The notes beneath the pieces are model-generated. The model worked only from the letters and a program-made list of their open reading frames with translations, had not been told where the DNA came from and made no database searches. From Apostichopus japonicus (taxonomy: Eukaryota; Echinodermata; Holothuroidea; Aspidochirotida; Stichopodidae), in the NCBI RefSeq assembly GCF_037975245.1, contig NC_092573.1, positions 19,875,265 through 19,939,264 on the forward strand: a stretch of DNA of 64,000 nucleotides. Direction: 5' to 3'. This document shows, piece after piece, positions 13,401-23,335 of this stretch; position 1 is the first letter of the stretch, and every line of letters begins with the position of its first letter. The position numbers and the translations under genes are program-made.

Positions 13401-15010
13401 CGATCACGGCGTGCAGATTGACTTCTTCGTTAGTTGGTTTGCTCGGTAGGTCGACGCCCTCTGCTGTCTGTAACCATTCGATGACTCTGTCAGTCTCTTT
13501 GGCTTTCTTGAAAAGCATCGCAAGGTCATAGACAAATCTCTTTGATGTTCCTGAGAGTGGAAAAAATGACCAAAGTTAGAGGAAAGCAGTTGGTTAAAAT
13601 TACATGAAACTCTCCTCACATAAGTTTCACTCAGATGTGCATCGAAAAAGAAGGGTGGAGGGCAGAAGGTGGTCATTAGTCCTATCCCCCCGCCCCCTAT
13701 GTGCTATTACTATGTACACATATTTTTTAACATTGGGACCACCAAACTAATGGCTGGATAGCTCAGTTGGTAGAGCGCTGGGTTTGTAACCCAGACTCGG
13801 GTAACTGGTTCCAATCCCTTTCAAGCCATGAATTTCTTTATCTCTTTCCATATCCTAAGGATGCTAGATGCCATTGAAGAAAAGAGAGTCATGTATTCCA
13901 GGGAATAATTTAAATGTTCATATTTACGGTAGCATTTTCGAATGCTCTGATGTCTTTCATCCCATTGAATAATCACTATATTGTTCCTCTGTAGAAAACT
14001 GCATATACTGTACATATTTACACTTGTGCAGCAACTCAACCTTTTGCGATGCCATACTGGATAAATGGTTCCCTGTATTCTGCCTCCATGCACGAATGCA
14101 AGAAAATGGTTGAACAATTCTAAAAAGCTATGTTGGAGTAAGCGCAAAAACAAAACAAAAATCTGGGTGCAAATTTAATTCAGAGGAACTAAACTACATC
14201 ATATATCTCACACAATATGATATGGAAACTAGCCACAGGGAAAATGTCAGTTATTTTTCCTAGTTTCAAGATGACTTTCTTATGAGTCTTCTCATATCAC
14301 CCATATTTCTTTGTTTACTATCTAGACATGTATGATTTTTACTGACAGACTTTTAACTTACCAAATTTTTGCTCATTCTGTATAAGAACTGCACATATTT
14401 TCTCACATTTCTTGAGTTGAGTTACAGCTTCGTCCCTCTCCTTGGCTTCTAAATGCATCTTGGCGAGCTTCATATAACACTTTCCTTCCGCTACCTTGTC
14501 CTTATTCTCTTTGAAAGTTTTGGCAGCATGACGGTAGGCCTCCACTGCCGCTTGCCTCTTACCAGCTTTGGCGAAAACATCGGCAAGCTGCTGGTAGGAT
14601 TCGGCCAACGGAGCGACCACGTGAAGTTCCTTAAATATTTTGACGGCGCTATTCAAGTGACTGATGGCAAGATCAAACTGGTATTTGACGTTGTACGCTA
14701 GAGCGAGGTTGTAGTGGACATCGCCGATCAATGTGAAGAAATTGGTGTCCTCCTCTTGGGCGTCGACGACTTTGTGCAAGTATTCTTCCAACAGTTTGAT
14801 GGCTTCGTCCGCCCTGTCGTTGACCAGGCAGGACGCCCCGTAGTTACAAGCACAGGATAACACCTGTTGAGGCGTTCCCACATTCACCGACAACTTGAAA
14901 GCATCTCTGTAATTTTCAAAAGCTCTTTTATTGTCGCCAGATACCATGTACTTGATGGCATCTTCGGTGAGATGTTTAACCTTTATGGATATTTCTTCTG
15001 GATCTTGCAT
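4312..15010 (-). CDS. TTC24: TTC24-like tetratricopeptide-repeat protein, ten coding exons, complete
   Basis: Exons, in transcript order: 15010-14362, 13550-13317, 10743-10615, 9821-9562, 8982-8873, 7748-7554, 7124-6939, 6283-6219, 5519-5303, 4453-4312. Every intron is GT-AG and the phases join into one frame of 728 residues plus TAA. Residues about 10-420 are TPR helices, for example the YNLALAYNVKYQFDLAISHL segment near residue 100 and WKVKEGLGDLHTVTYQYSAA in exon 4. The spacing and the C-terminal TPR pair match what I remember of TTC24 better than GPSM or RAPSN; no GoLoco motif was seen. Residues about 425-728 look disordered: a basic/Ser tract (565-579), a proline-rich part in exon 9, and a final basic stretch ending in Cys-Leu-Val-Met. 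A TPR scaffold role is inferred. A TGA lies in frame at 15028-15026, supporting this start. The protein is longer than my recollection of the mammalian one (about 580 residues). The gene model has not been checked against transcripts. Confidence 0.75.
5303..5519 (-). CDS. TTC24: TTC24-like exon 9
   Basis: 217 bp, phase 1 to phase 2, acceptor GATTCTCAG and donor GTAGGA. It encodes a Gly/Pro-rich linker (RWAPDPPEVPPTLPPNHPSF) with no recognised fold. Confidence 0.7.
6219..6283 (-). CDS. TTC24: TTC24-like exon 8
   Basis: 65-bp microexon, phase 2 to phase 1, acceptor ATTCCAG and donor GTAAGT. It encodes SQSTSGTQTIPLYATIDRKK, including a Tyr-containing TIPLYATI segment. Only this frame is open throughout and joins both neighbours. 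Confidence 0.6.
6357..6725. repeat. Minisatellite, ~58-bp unit, about seven copies
   Basis: Units start near 6358, 6418, 6476, 6526, 6584, 6645 and 6700. Each combines TATGGTCCAGCTAC, CTACTGAAACC, CATCTGTACATCTC and CAATTCTA blocks. The array lies in the TTC24-like intron between exons 7 and 8. Open frames on both strands through it are repeat artefacts. Confidence 0.85.
6939..7124 (-). CDS. TTC24: TTC24-like exon 7
   Basis: 186 bp, phase 2 to phase 2, acceptor GATTTCAG. It encodes LLQRSASQEELRKGTKKNGW and the Ser-rich tract at residues 565-579. The donor is uncertain: AAAAG|GTTCGT (used here) or GT|GTCTGT twelve bases earlier. Both keep the frame. Confidence 0.6.
7554..7748 (-). CDS. TTC24: TTC24-like exon 6
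   Basis: 195 bp, phase 2 to phase 2. It starts after TTTCAAG and ends before GTATGT. It is rich in Lys/Arg, then acidic/Ser (GEYDSGSDLSLVEREMRRQL). The acceptor is CAAG|A; a slightly different acceptor would change only a few residues. Confidence 0.65.
7875..8080. mobile_element. 206-bp hAT-like MITE with near-perfect 8-bp TSD
   Basis: It starts CAGGCGCGTAGC and ends GGCTACGCGCTTG, an inverted pair. Flanks are AGCTAGAC (7867-7874) and AGCTAGAA (8081-8088), 7 of 8 identical. Internally it carries the shared core (CTAAGCGTAGCACCACCATA...) seen in other elements here. It sits in the TTC24-like intron between exons 5 and 6. Confidence 0.8.
8873..8982 (-). CDS. TTC24: TTC24-like exon 5
   Basis: 110 bp, phase 0 to phase 2, acceptor ATTGTAG and donor GTAAAG. 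It encodes a low-complexity linker, ESSLEYSSIGLPPVPNKVNG followed by a basic end (KRSKR). It was found by splice-site and frame continuity rather than homology. Confidence 0.65.
9562..9821 (-). CDS. TTC24: TTC24-like exon 4
   Basis: 260 bp, phase 1 to phase 0, acceptor ATTTTAG and donor GTGAGT. It encodes the last TPR (QYSAAVTYYKEALALIG) and the following charged helix (RNVIRDQRRIVDKLTAVLDS). Confidence 0.85.
10262..10577. repeat. Tandem duplication, ~150-160 bp x 2
   Basis: 10262-10414 and 10423-10577 share a G-rich start, AATGGTACCAA, GGCTTAGATAGATCTAA, TATGTACAGGA and GACAACAC blocks in the same order. It lies in the intron just 3' of TTC24-like exon 3. Confidence 0.8.
10615..10743 (-). 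CDS. TTC24: TTC24-like exon 3
   Basis: 129 bp, phase 1 to phase 1, acceptor AATACAG and donor GTAAAC. It encodes one TPR (HRAWCFYHLGGIFLTLKDSR), aligning in my recollection with the penultimate TPR of TTC24. Confidence 0.85.
11533..12003. repeat. Inverted repeat (fold-back), arms ~95 bp or more
   Basis: 11533-11626 (TACTGGCTTGCAA ... AGAACAAAGCC) is repeated in reverse orientation at 11909-12003, with small differences and about 280 bp between the arms. It lies in a TTC24-like intron and could fold in RNA. Confidence 0.75.
12251..12621. mobile_element. 371-bp hAT-like MITE, CAGGGGTGGGCAACCT ends
   Basis: The left end CAGGGGTGGGCAACCT mirrors the right end AGGTTGCCCACCCCAG. Flanks are CTAAAGGG (12243-12250) and CTATAGGG (12622-12629), 7 of 8 identical. 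CAGGGGTGGGCAA is a familiar hAT-type terminus (recollection). It lies in the intron between TTC24-like exons 2 and 3. Confidence 0.8.
13317..13550 (-). CDS. TTC24: TTC24-like exon 2
   Basis: 234 bp, phase 1 to phase 1. It begins after CTCTCAG and ends before GTGAGT. It encodes a TPR motif (VIVQNLGKMFIETRNYLRAV) preceded by FVYDLAMLFKKAKETD. Confidence 0.85.
13752..13828 (+). pseudogene. tRNA-Thr(UGU)-like sequence, degenerate
   Basis: It has an A-box TAGCTCAGTTGG, an anticodon arm CTGGG-TTTGTAA-CCCAG with anticodon TGT, and acceptor strands GGCTGGA/TCAAGCC with 6 of 7 pairs. The T-arm is abnormal: TTCCAAT in place of TTCGAAT, weak stem pairing, and an over-long variable region. No T-run terminator follows closely. 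A tRNA pseudogene or SINE head is more likely than a working gene. Confidence 0.5.
14362..15010 (-). CDS. TTC24: TTC24-like exon 1 (first coding exon)
   Basis: Encodes residues 1-216 plus one base. It starts MQDPEEISIKVKHL and contains about four TPR motifs, including AESYQQLADVFAKAGKRQAA near residue 140. It ends at a consensus donor, AAATTTG|GTAAGT. A likely acceptor lies in the 5' leader at 15088-15090 (minus strand TTATCAG after a long T/C tract), so the transcribed exon probably runs to 15087 and an upstream non-coding exon is expected. Confidence 0.85.
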
Positions 15011-15590
15011 CTTCTTCGTCCAAAGTCACAATTCAGCTCTTCCACTAATGTCCTTCAGTAATAGAGTCCATGATATGCCCAATATATCTGATAATCAAAG
15101 GGGGAGAAAAAAAACATTTAACAATTTTAGCAATGGAATTTTATCTTTACATAACTTGTTCCAAACTTGGACATTTGACAATCACCCTTGAAACATAAAA
15201 GCACCAAACCACTGAGAGATCCTCAAAATGCTACCCCGGGGTATTATTCCTTGATGTCAACATAGAAGTGGGAGGGGGTCTATCGCATACCACGTTCCCG
15301 GCCTTCCAGAAAAAATATGGTCACCAAAGCCTATGTTATTCAAAGACATAAACTTCTGCCTCTGGTGATGTTTTGTAGTTTGAGATTCATCATACATTAG
15401 TTTGAAAGCAGTGGAGAAGATCTAAGTAACATAGGCCTATTGACAAACCAGTAGTCACTGCTATTGAATTTTAATCAGCTAATGCCGAATGTTTGGCTAA
15501 CATATCGAAGAATTAAGATATTTTAGGCCTATCTTTGGCCTAAGTTGATGCTGAAATTACTTTCACTACAGATCGATTGTTTGCGCTAAG

Positions 15591-16721
15591 CAGGGTTCGC
15601 AGGTTTCTTCGGGGGGTGGAAAAAACCGCGGAATAAACCGCAGTTTTTTCCACTGGGAAGAAATAGGTTTCTTCCAGTTTCTTCCGGACAAAATGGAAGA
15701 AACTCATTTTTTGGGGAAAAACTGTTGATAAAGTTTCATAACAACCTGCAATGATTTCTTACTATGTAATAAATGGACAAGAAGCACTATAGTGTCATCT
15801 AGAGGGTCTATACAGTAGGTTTGGAGCACATGACCTGCCTCCTGCATATACTGTACACAATATAGTAATAGGCTACTGTAGCATCGGACAATTAAGGGAA
15901 CAACTATGGGCAAGCAATATTTTGCAGACCAGACTGGTCCTGATTATAGCCCAGTTCTTAGTTAAAAACTAGTTTCTGAGTGGAGGGACAAGTGTTCCCT
16001 GGAAACTAGTGTACTGTAGGCCTACTACAATGCACACTCATTACTACGATTACATTGACCAGTATGACCATGTTTTGTGGAGATTGAACTCAAGACATGA
16101 GGGTTACAGATTCGATTGGAAGTTGTAGTGTGAAATGAGGGCTGGCTCATGGCCAGCTGTGTTTAATTGTGGATGTTTGTTGTTTTGCTGTTGGGATGAC
16201 AAGTCCTCCTATTAACTACAAGTTGTAATTTAGGGAGTTGCAGAAATGAAACTGTTGCCTAAATCTAATAGATATTGTTCGGCTATTTGCTTGGTGTTCA
16301 TTGTATTAAATCCTCAGTGCATGGGCCAATCCAGGTTAATCATTCATAAAGTATGGCCAGTTATGCAATTCTGGTTGATGGGGGGATCGCGAGATGATAA
16401 GTAGTCCTTCAATATTGTGATTTATATGCAAACATCTTTTGGTGTAGAAAAAAAACCAAAATTATAATCCAAACAAAAATATCATATTTTGATGGTTTCA
16501 ATGGTATGCATTTCAGTCAGATGGTGGTAAGCTATTTGTCTCTTTATCATGTATGTGGGTTGTGCTGCCTATATGCCAATTTTCAGTTTCTTCCAGTTTC
16601 TTCCGGTTTCTTCCAGTTTCTTCCGGAAGAAACTAGAAGAAACCTGGAAGAAACAGGTTTCTTCCAGTTTCTTCCACGTCCCCGGAAGAAATAGGTTTCT
16701 TCCGGAAGAAACCGAACCCTG
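15591..16721. mobile_element. 1131-bp hAT-like element with perfect 8-bp TSD and fold-back ends
   Basis: GCGCTAAG occurs at 15583-15590 and 16722-16729, exactly flanking an insert that begins CAGGGTTCG and ends CGAACCCTG. Both ends are packed with GGTTTCTTCC and its complement GGAAGAAACC, so each end can fold on itself. No transposase was recognised inside. It lies upstream of the TTC24-like first coding exon. Confidence 0.88.
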
Positions 16722-16729
16722 GCGCTAAG

Positions 16730-18299
16730 CATACTGGCATAGCCTAGGCACTGAGGGTGTCTAAACCCTGTAGGACTCCCTATTGTGTACATTCAAGTAC
16801 TAGAGTAGACCAATGTGATTTAAGTATCACTTTAGAAGCGCTTGTAGAACTTAGAAGGACACGTACAAGCAATGTATCGTAACGTTAACTAGGACTAACT
16901 TTGGAGTAGGAGTAAGGAGAGGCCCCTAAAGGTTTATCGTTAGGCCTAGCCTTACTTATGACCAACCTAAATTATAAGAAACTGTTTTGTGATTCACCAT
17001 ACATACGGCTTACTTTTGAAATAACAATATCGCAAACAAATTAACACTTGTTTTGGTAATAACAAATTCTTTCCTACCCAACGCAACGGTACATCTGACG
17101 TCGGGCACCCTGTCAATTATTATTCCTAGACCCCAGTTTAATTGTCCCGTGGTGAAATGGTTACCATGTCGTTATGTCAACAATCAAGCCCTATCCTTAG
17201 GCCTTACAGAGCTGAGCTAGAGAAATAGAGGGCATACTTCCGTTTCTCAAAACTGTTGACTGAAATTCGATTTTCTAATGCTATGCTCATACACTGTATT
17301 CATGTGTTTTCGGATTTGATTCGGATATTATAATAATAAGAAGAAGAATAAGAAGAAGAATAATTATAATGATGATAATAATCATCATCATAATAATAAT
17401 AATAATAACAACAACAATAAAAATAATAATAATTATAATAATAATAATCAGTTATTTCAAGCGACCACAAATGTGGGAGAAACCCGCAAGGGCTTATGGA
17501 TTACAACTTACACGTCGGGTGGCTTCCAACTCAAATTTGGAATATATGAGGAGAAAATGCGAGGAGCAATGAGACAGGGAAAGAGACTCAATATTTCAAT
17601 AACTGCTAAAATCGGGAAAAAAAACTGTTGCAAGTATGCCTGAGGCTGTTATAGACCCAAACATGTATTACCAAGGTCACCTGCAGCACAAGGGCAACGG
17701 GGCGAACGCCCCAAGCCCTTCACTTGAGCTGAAAGCATGTGCAAAAGTGCCCTCCGTATTGGGTGGCAGGAAGTGCCTTTCCTCTTAAGACTTTTGCCAG
17801 AAGATTATTAATTAACCATAAAATATTGGTATTGGGTCCCAGAAAGGCCAGATAATGTCTCACGAAAGTGCTTACCCGCAAGAGTTTCCATGGAATTCGT
17901 CCTCGGACCCTTACCGAGGCTTCGCATCTGGGCCCTCCTGGCTGCCCGTGAGTGGAACAGCCAGAGGCTGCACATCGGAACGGGCCACACAAGTTAATGC
18001 CCATCAAACATATTACAACTCCCTGTCAAACCTTTTCACATTCAGGCTTTCCCTGATCAAACGAAGTACAGGGGACGTTTCTCACAGAATATGAAAGTTA
18101 CAACGGAATATTTTATCCATCAAGAACAACACTGTCAAACAAAAAGAAGAAATTATGACCAGTTATCTGTCAGAATCCTCGCATAAGTTGCCTCCTTTCA
18201 AGTTCAGTGGAACTAAAGACTGTCCACCCCCCCCCCACCCTCCCAGTGGTTATAGAAATAGTATGTTCGTTGGTACGTTAACGTAACGGCCCCGTTTCC
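16730..18299. other. Non-coding stretch with (ATT)n-type microsatellite
   Basis: An AAT/ATT/AAG-type microsatellite occupies about 17328-17450. The open frame at 17855-18094 resembles no family I know. No promoter or exon can be assigned, although a 5' exon of the minus-strand TPR gene may lie here. Confidence 0.35.
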
Positions 18300-19565
18300 C
18301 AGCAAAAAATTTACCACAAATTTACCGCGGTAACTTACCACACTTTTACTACGGTAAAACCGCGGTAAAACTGCGGTAAATTTGTTGTACATTACTGCGG
18401 TGTTTTGGCCCTATGGACGCGGTAAACCGCGGTTTACCGTAGTACATTACCGCAAATTTACCACGCTTTTACCGCAAATTTACCACGGTTTTACCACAAT
18501 TTACCTTACTTTTACAATGCATTTACCGTAGTACATTACCGCAAATTTACCACGGTTTTACCACAAATTTACCACGGTTTTACCCCAAATTTACCTGACA
18601 TTTACCATGCATTTACCCTACATTTACCGCAATGTACCATAGTTTTACCACGCTTTTACCCCATATATACCCTACTTTTACCACGCTTTTACCCCAAATA
18701 TACCCTACTTTTACCACAATTTTACCATGCATTTACACTAGTTTACCACAATATACCGTGGTTTTACCCCAAATATACCCTACTTTTACCCCAAATATAC
18801 CCTACTTTTGCCATGCATTTACCCTAAATTTACCGCAATATACCATGGTTTTACCACGCTTTTACCCCATATATACCCTACTTTTACCACGCTTTTACCC
18901 CAAATATACCCTACTTTTACCACAATTTACCATAATTTTACCATGCATTTATACTAGTTTACCACAATTTACCATGGTTTTCATGGTTTTACCTTAATTT
19001 TACCATGCTTTTACCCCAAATGTACCCTACTTTTACCCCAAATATACTATACTTTTACCAGACTTTTACCCTAGTTTTACCACAATATTTACCGAGCATT
19101 TACCCTACTTTTACCCCAAATATACCCTACTTTTACCACAATTTTACCCTAGTTTTACCACAATATTCACCTTGGTTTTACACTAATTTTACCATAGATT
19201 TACAACAATATATCGTCATTTGCCACGCTTTTCCCTTAATTTACCACACTGTTACCGTAATTTTACCACTATATATCATGCTTTTACCACAAATATTCCC
19301 TTCTTTTACCCTAGTTTAACCACAATATGTACCATGGTTTTACCCTAATTTATCATGCTTTTGCTATAGATTTACCACAATATATCGTCATTTACCAAGC
19401 TTTTCCTCAATTTACCACACTTTAACCATAGTTTTACCACAATATACCATGGTTTAACCATAATTTTACCATACTTTTACCATAGATATACCCTTCTTTA
19501 TGTATGGTTTTACTGCAATTTATCAGACTATTAGCCATAGTGTTATCTCAGTGTTACCCTAAATT
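18300..19565. repeat. 1.27-kb array of degenerate TTTACC-type units
   Basis: The whole interval is made of short units around TTTTACCACAA / TTTACCCCAAATATACC, with an early part rich in the self-complementary form ACCGCGGTTTACC/GGTAAACCGCGG. Units are about 9-17 bp and strongly diverged. Long plus-strand open frames rich in Y/P/T/F/L inside it are simple translations of the repeat. Confidence 0.9.
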
Positions 19566-19791
19566 TACACATAAGCTAAATAGAAGAATACAGAAAGTTC
19601 TCAGTTCAGTCAATTTATTTCTAACATCTTTAATATGTACAAACCACTGAAATTATCATAATAACATCAAATATAACAAAATGTCACTGCTCCACTGCCG
19701 CCTTCCTTTTCTGTGCTTTTACTGCATTAGCCATCTTCTGTCTTATGTAGGCAGTGGCGGAGATTTCTTGTCAGAAGTGGGGGGGTTGCAG

Positions 19792-19997
19792 CAGGCGCGT
19801 AGCCAGGAATTTGCCAAGGGAGGGGCGAAACTGTAGATTCGGCATTGCAAACTATCATGCCTTGTTAGTTGTATCTTAGCATTTTCTCTTTTGAAAATAC
19901 TAGCGATATCATAAAAACCTTAAAAATTTTTGTAAAAAATATGCTCAAGGGGGGGGGCGGCTGCCCCCTTCGCCCCCCCCCCTTGGCTACGCGCCTG
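19792..19997. mobile_element. 206-bp MITE nested in the 19752 element, perfect 8-bp TSD
   Basis: GGTTGCAG lies on both sides (19784-19791 and 19998-20005). The ends are CAGGCGCGTAGCCA and TGGCTACGCGCCTG. It has the same length and ends as the element at 7875-8080, but a different middle. Confidence 0.92.
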
Positions 19998-20161
19998 GGT
20001 TGCAGGCCATTGATGAAATAAAAAGTCATAACTGCTGGCTCACTATCTACGTGGAGCGCCACCATAAGTTGGCGCGAAGTGCACAAGAATTTTTTGGCAA
20101 ATATTGCCTCCCAGATTGCAGTAAATGGCACTGCCCAGGCCTTGAAAAGCTGCATTTAACC

Positions 20162-20320
20162 AGGGGCGTATGCAGGATTTTCTAACCCGGGGGCGCGTAT
20201 TACTATCTAAGCGGAGCGCCACCATAGGTTAGCGCGCAGCGTACAAGCAAATTTCTGGTTTTGGTACCCCCAGATCACCGGAAATGGCACTTCTCGGGCT
20301 TGAAACTGACCAACCATATG
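20162..20320. mobile_element. Partial MITE-like insert (one end only)
   Basis: It begins CAGGGGCGTATGCAGG, then G-rich sequence and the shared core (CTAAGCGGAGCGCCACCATA) at 20206 onward. No matching right end was found, so the end coordinate is approximate and the copy is probably truncated. Confidence 0.45.
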
Positions 20321-20770
20321 TACACTTTTGCCTGAGAACCAAGTTTTTTCCAAATACTTTTTTTCTCATCTATAACCTTTTTGAAGATTGTCACCAGTCA
20401 CACATCATGTTCGACTTCATCACATATCCTGTGGATCATTGCTTTTGTAGGTGATTCTTCATCGCGGCCCACAATATCCGTCAGCCCCACTGTTCAGAAT
20501 TTGAAAATTCACAATTCTCGTGAATAAATTCACTTCAAAACATACCCATAATGTTGCACAAAATATCATCTATGGACAACCGATATAGAAAAACCTCCTT
20601 CAAACCCTAACAGACGGGTCAAAATTGCACGAGTATGATGAAGTATGATGAAGAATGTTGGTTAGGGAATTTTCGAAAATTCAGACGGCTACTAAAAAAT
20701 TTTGTTGAAGGAAATAAAAATACACCAGATATTTCCGAAACCGAACACTACACACATCGACAGTTTTGAG

Positions 20771-21328
20771 CATGGGCGCAGATCAGTCTTGGATAATGGT
20801 GGGGACGCATGTCTGTTCTATGACACAATCTAAGCGGAGCGCAACCATGGGTTCGCGCGTAGCGTACGATTTTTTTGGGCAAATATACCTCCCAGATCGC
20901 CGGAAATAACACTTCCCAGACCTAATGATGCTCCTAAACCTCCTTAAGTTTTAGATCTCATGGCTTAGAAATTTAGTTTGGAGAAATACATGGGCGTCTG
21001 CAGAAGGAAAATCAGGGGACAAATAATCCAAGTAGACTTTTGTATATACGATGGGTCTGGGGTCCTCTCCCAGAAAACAAATATAGACTGCCGCAAATGC
21101 GATTTCCGTCCTATATTTAACAACTGTGGATAAAATACAATAAAATGAGAACTGCTGCATGTCATTTGCACAATGCTGGATCAAACTGCGCCAAAGTTCA
21201 ATACAGGGGAACTTGAAATGCAGCTATTGGTCAAGACAAATTGGTGGGGACACGGTATATCATGTCCCCGCTACTGAAAAAGTTGGTGGGGACGCGTCCC
21301 GCAGTCCTCACCAGGATCTGCGCCCATG
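20771..21328. mobile_element. 558-bp MITE nested in the 19752 element
   Basis: Ends are CATGGGCGCAGATC and GATCTGCGCCCATG. Flanks are GTTTTGAG (20763-20770) and GTTTGGAG (21329-21336), 7 of 8 identical. The shared core begins near 20829. Confidence 0.82.
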
Positions 21329-22095
21329 GTTTGGAGGCTGTTTATCGTGGAACGCCATTTTCATGCTCACTGATATGATGTGATATCTGCTGTTTGCTTT
21401 ACAAATTCGAATAATTTTGTCACTGTTCCTCTTTCTCTTCCCGTTTTCTTGCCGTATTTTCTACTCCATCCTTTTCTCCTTTTCTCTTTCTTCTTTTTCT
21501 TTTCCTTCCTTCACCTCGTTGAAGTTGGCAAGTGTATACAGATCCAAAGCTATTCAACAGCAACAAAACGTTATTTTGTGTATGTCTGTTGTGGGGTGAA
21601 GTTAGCGCTATGAGCTACAAGTTCCAATGCGCAAGGTGGGGGAAAGGGGCTAGAAATAATGTATGGGTCAATTCTAACTCGGTTTTCGGTCGTTAATTGT
21701 TGATGTAGCCTACCGGTAGAAGGTTGAAATGACTTTAACAATTTCAAATATAATAATTTGATTTATTATGTCATTTGGAGCACATAACATAGGCTATAAC
21801 AGAACATTACTGGCAAAAACTAGGGGGGGTTGATTGTGTGGGCCAACCCCCCTCTTCAAAAAGTGGGGGGGTTAAAACCCCCCCAACCCCCCCTGTTTCT
21901 CCGCCAGTGTATGTAGGCCTTGACTTCTGTTGGCGTTTTCTCTGGGAATTTTTGTATGACAACAGCTGTAAATAAGGAAAACCTTTTGTTATTGTACTTT
22001 GAAGATATTGACGTTTGACCCTCTGACCTCATTAATATTCATGAGATGAGCTATCAAGCTATGGTGCATACAATCTTCTGTTAGTTACGCTAAGC

Positions 22096-22460
22096 CCCCC
22101 CCCCCAGCCTCCCCCCTCATAATTAAGCACGATATCAATTGCAATCAGCATGTGTAGGCTATCTATCAATATCACCATACAAAGTTTGAAGAAATTCCAA
22201 CTAAGGGTTGCCAAGCTATTGCAATTTAAAAGTTAAAATTTGAGTAATATTTGTATTATGGGCACCAAAAACAATAGGGTCTACCTACTCATTATAGGCA
22301 ACCAACTGACAAGAATTATTAGCATTAATTTATGAACCACCAAATTACTGAGTACGATAATGACCAACCGTCCCATTATCCACCCCACCCCCCCCCCCCC
22401 CGCCACAATAATAATTATGCATGATATCAATTGCAATACACATCAGCATGTATACCATCG
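22096..22460. repeat. Two direct copies of an ~80-100-bp segment
   Basis: About 22096-22175 and 22382-22460 both have a C-run, then a CATGATATCAATTGCAAT-like block and CAGCATGT. They lie close to the left border of the 22537 element and are not explained by it. Confidence 0.5.
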
Positions 22461-22536
22461 ACCTTACGAGTTTAATCCGATATATTTATTTAGAAGCTCA
22501 GCATGATATAATATACAATTTCAACATTGCACGTGT

Positions 22537-23327
22537 CATGGGCGTCAGCAGGTTTCAGAAAGTGAGGGGGACACTATACTATCTAAGCGGAGCGCCACCA
22601 TTGGTTGGCGCGTAGCGTACCAGAAAATTTTGGGTACATAAGACCCCCTAGATCGCAGGAGACGGCCTTCCTGAGTCGTTTTTAGTTACATCAGAACCAG
22701 ATCTGTGAGGAGAAATTTTGTCTCACAAAACTATAAATTCCGACAGAAAGTACTGGTAGAAAGATGCCGTTCTGACACCAAGGGAGACGAATTACACAGC
22801 GTCCATCTCAAACGAAATATTTTCGGTAGTTTGGTATCATATAATACCCTGCATACAGGCAGAATACTGTCTGTAGGGCCTAAAATATATGATATTACCT
22901 TCCTGGTGGGGTCTTCGACTTGTTTTCAAGTTGAAATGCGTCGTTTTCTCTGATTCACAGTGTAGGGCAAGGGGAATTCCATTTCTGGCGAGAAGGGGTG
23001 CTTCCACAAAACACTCTAAAACATCGTTCAAACATCGCACAAACTTTTATCAGAGGTCTCGGACGAAGCGGGGAGGGTGAATATCAGAGGAAGGGGGATA
23101 AAGGGCCAAGCACTGTTCTAATTTCCAGTGCAATTTATTGATAATGATTCTTAAGTTAGATTCTACTTGAATCAGCTCAGCAATTGTGATAGAAAATCGC
23201 GCATATGCATGTGATTTTTTTAATAACTGCTCTGAAAAGTGGGGGGGACAAATGATATGATATCCCCTCCACTTTTGAAAGTGGGGGGGACATGTCCCCC
23301 CCCGTCCCCCACCTGTTGACGCCCATG
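22537..23327. mobile_element. 791-bp hAT-like MITE with perfect 8-bp TSD
   Basis: GCACGTGT flanks it at 22529-22536 and 23328-23335. Ends are CATGGGCGTCAGCAGGT and ACCTGTTGACGCCCATG, one mismatch. G-runs and C-runs next to the ends mirror each other, and the shared core lies at about 22582-22636. No transposase frame was recognised. Confidence 0.9.
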
Positions 23328-23335
23328 GCACGTGT

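Larger units (their letters stand above)
19752..21909. mobile_element. Outer hAT-like element, 2158 bp, perfect 8-bp TSD, with nested insertions
   Basis: TATGTAGG is found at 19744-19751 and 21910-21917. The element starts CAGTGGCGGAGATTTC and ends TTTCTCCGCCAGTG. Next to the ends are G-runs (left) and C-runs (right) that also mirror each other. It contains at least two complete insertions (19792-19997 and 20771-21328) and a partial one starting at 20162. No transposase was seen. Confidence 0.88.

Noticed and set aside
17855-18094. 79-codon frame with a higher GC patch
   Set aside because: No family resemblance; overlapping minus-strand frames equally open.
18632-19319. Two plus-strand open frames of 121 and 104 codons, rich in Tyr, Pro, Thr, Phe and Leu
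   Set aside because: They are translations of the TTTACC tandem array; no domain and no start context.
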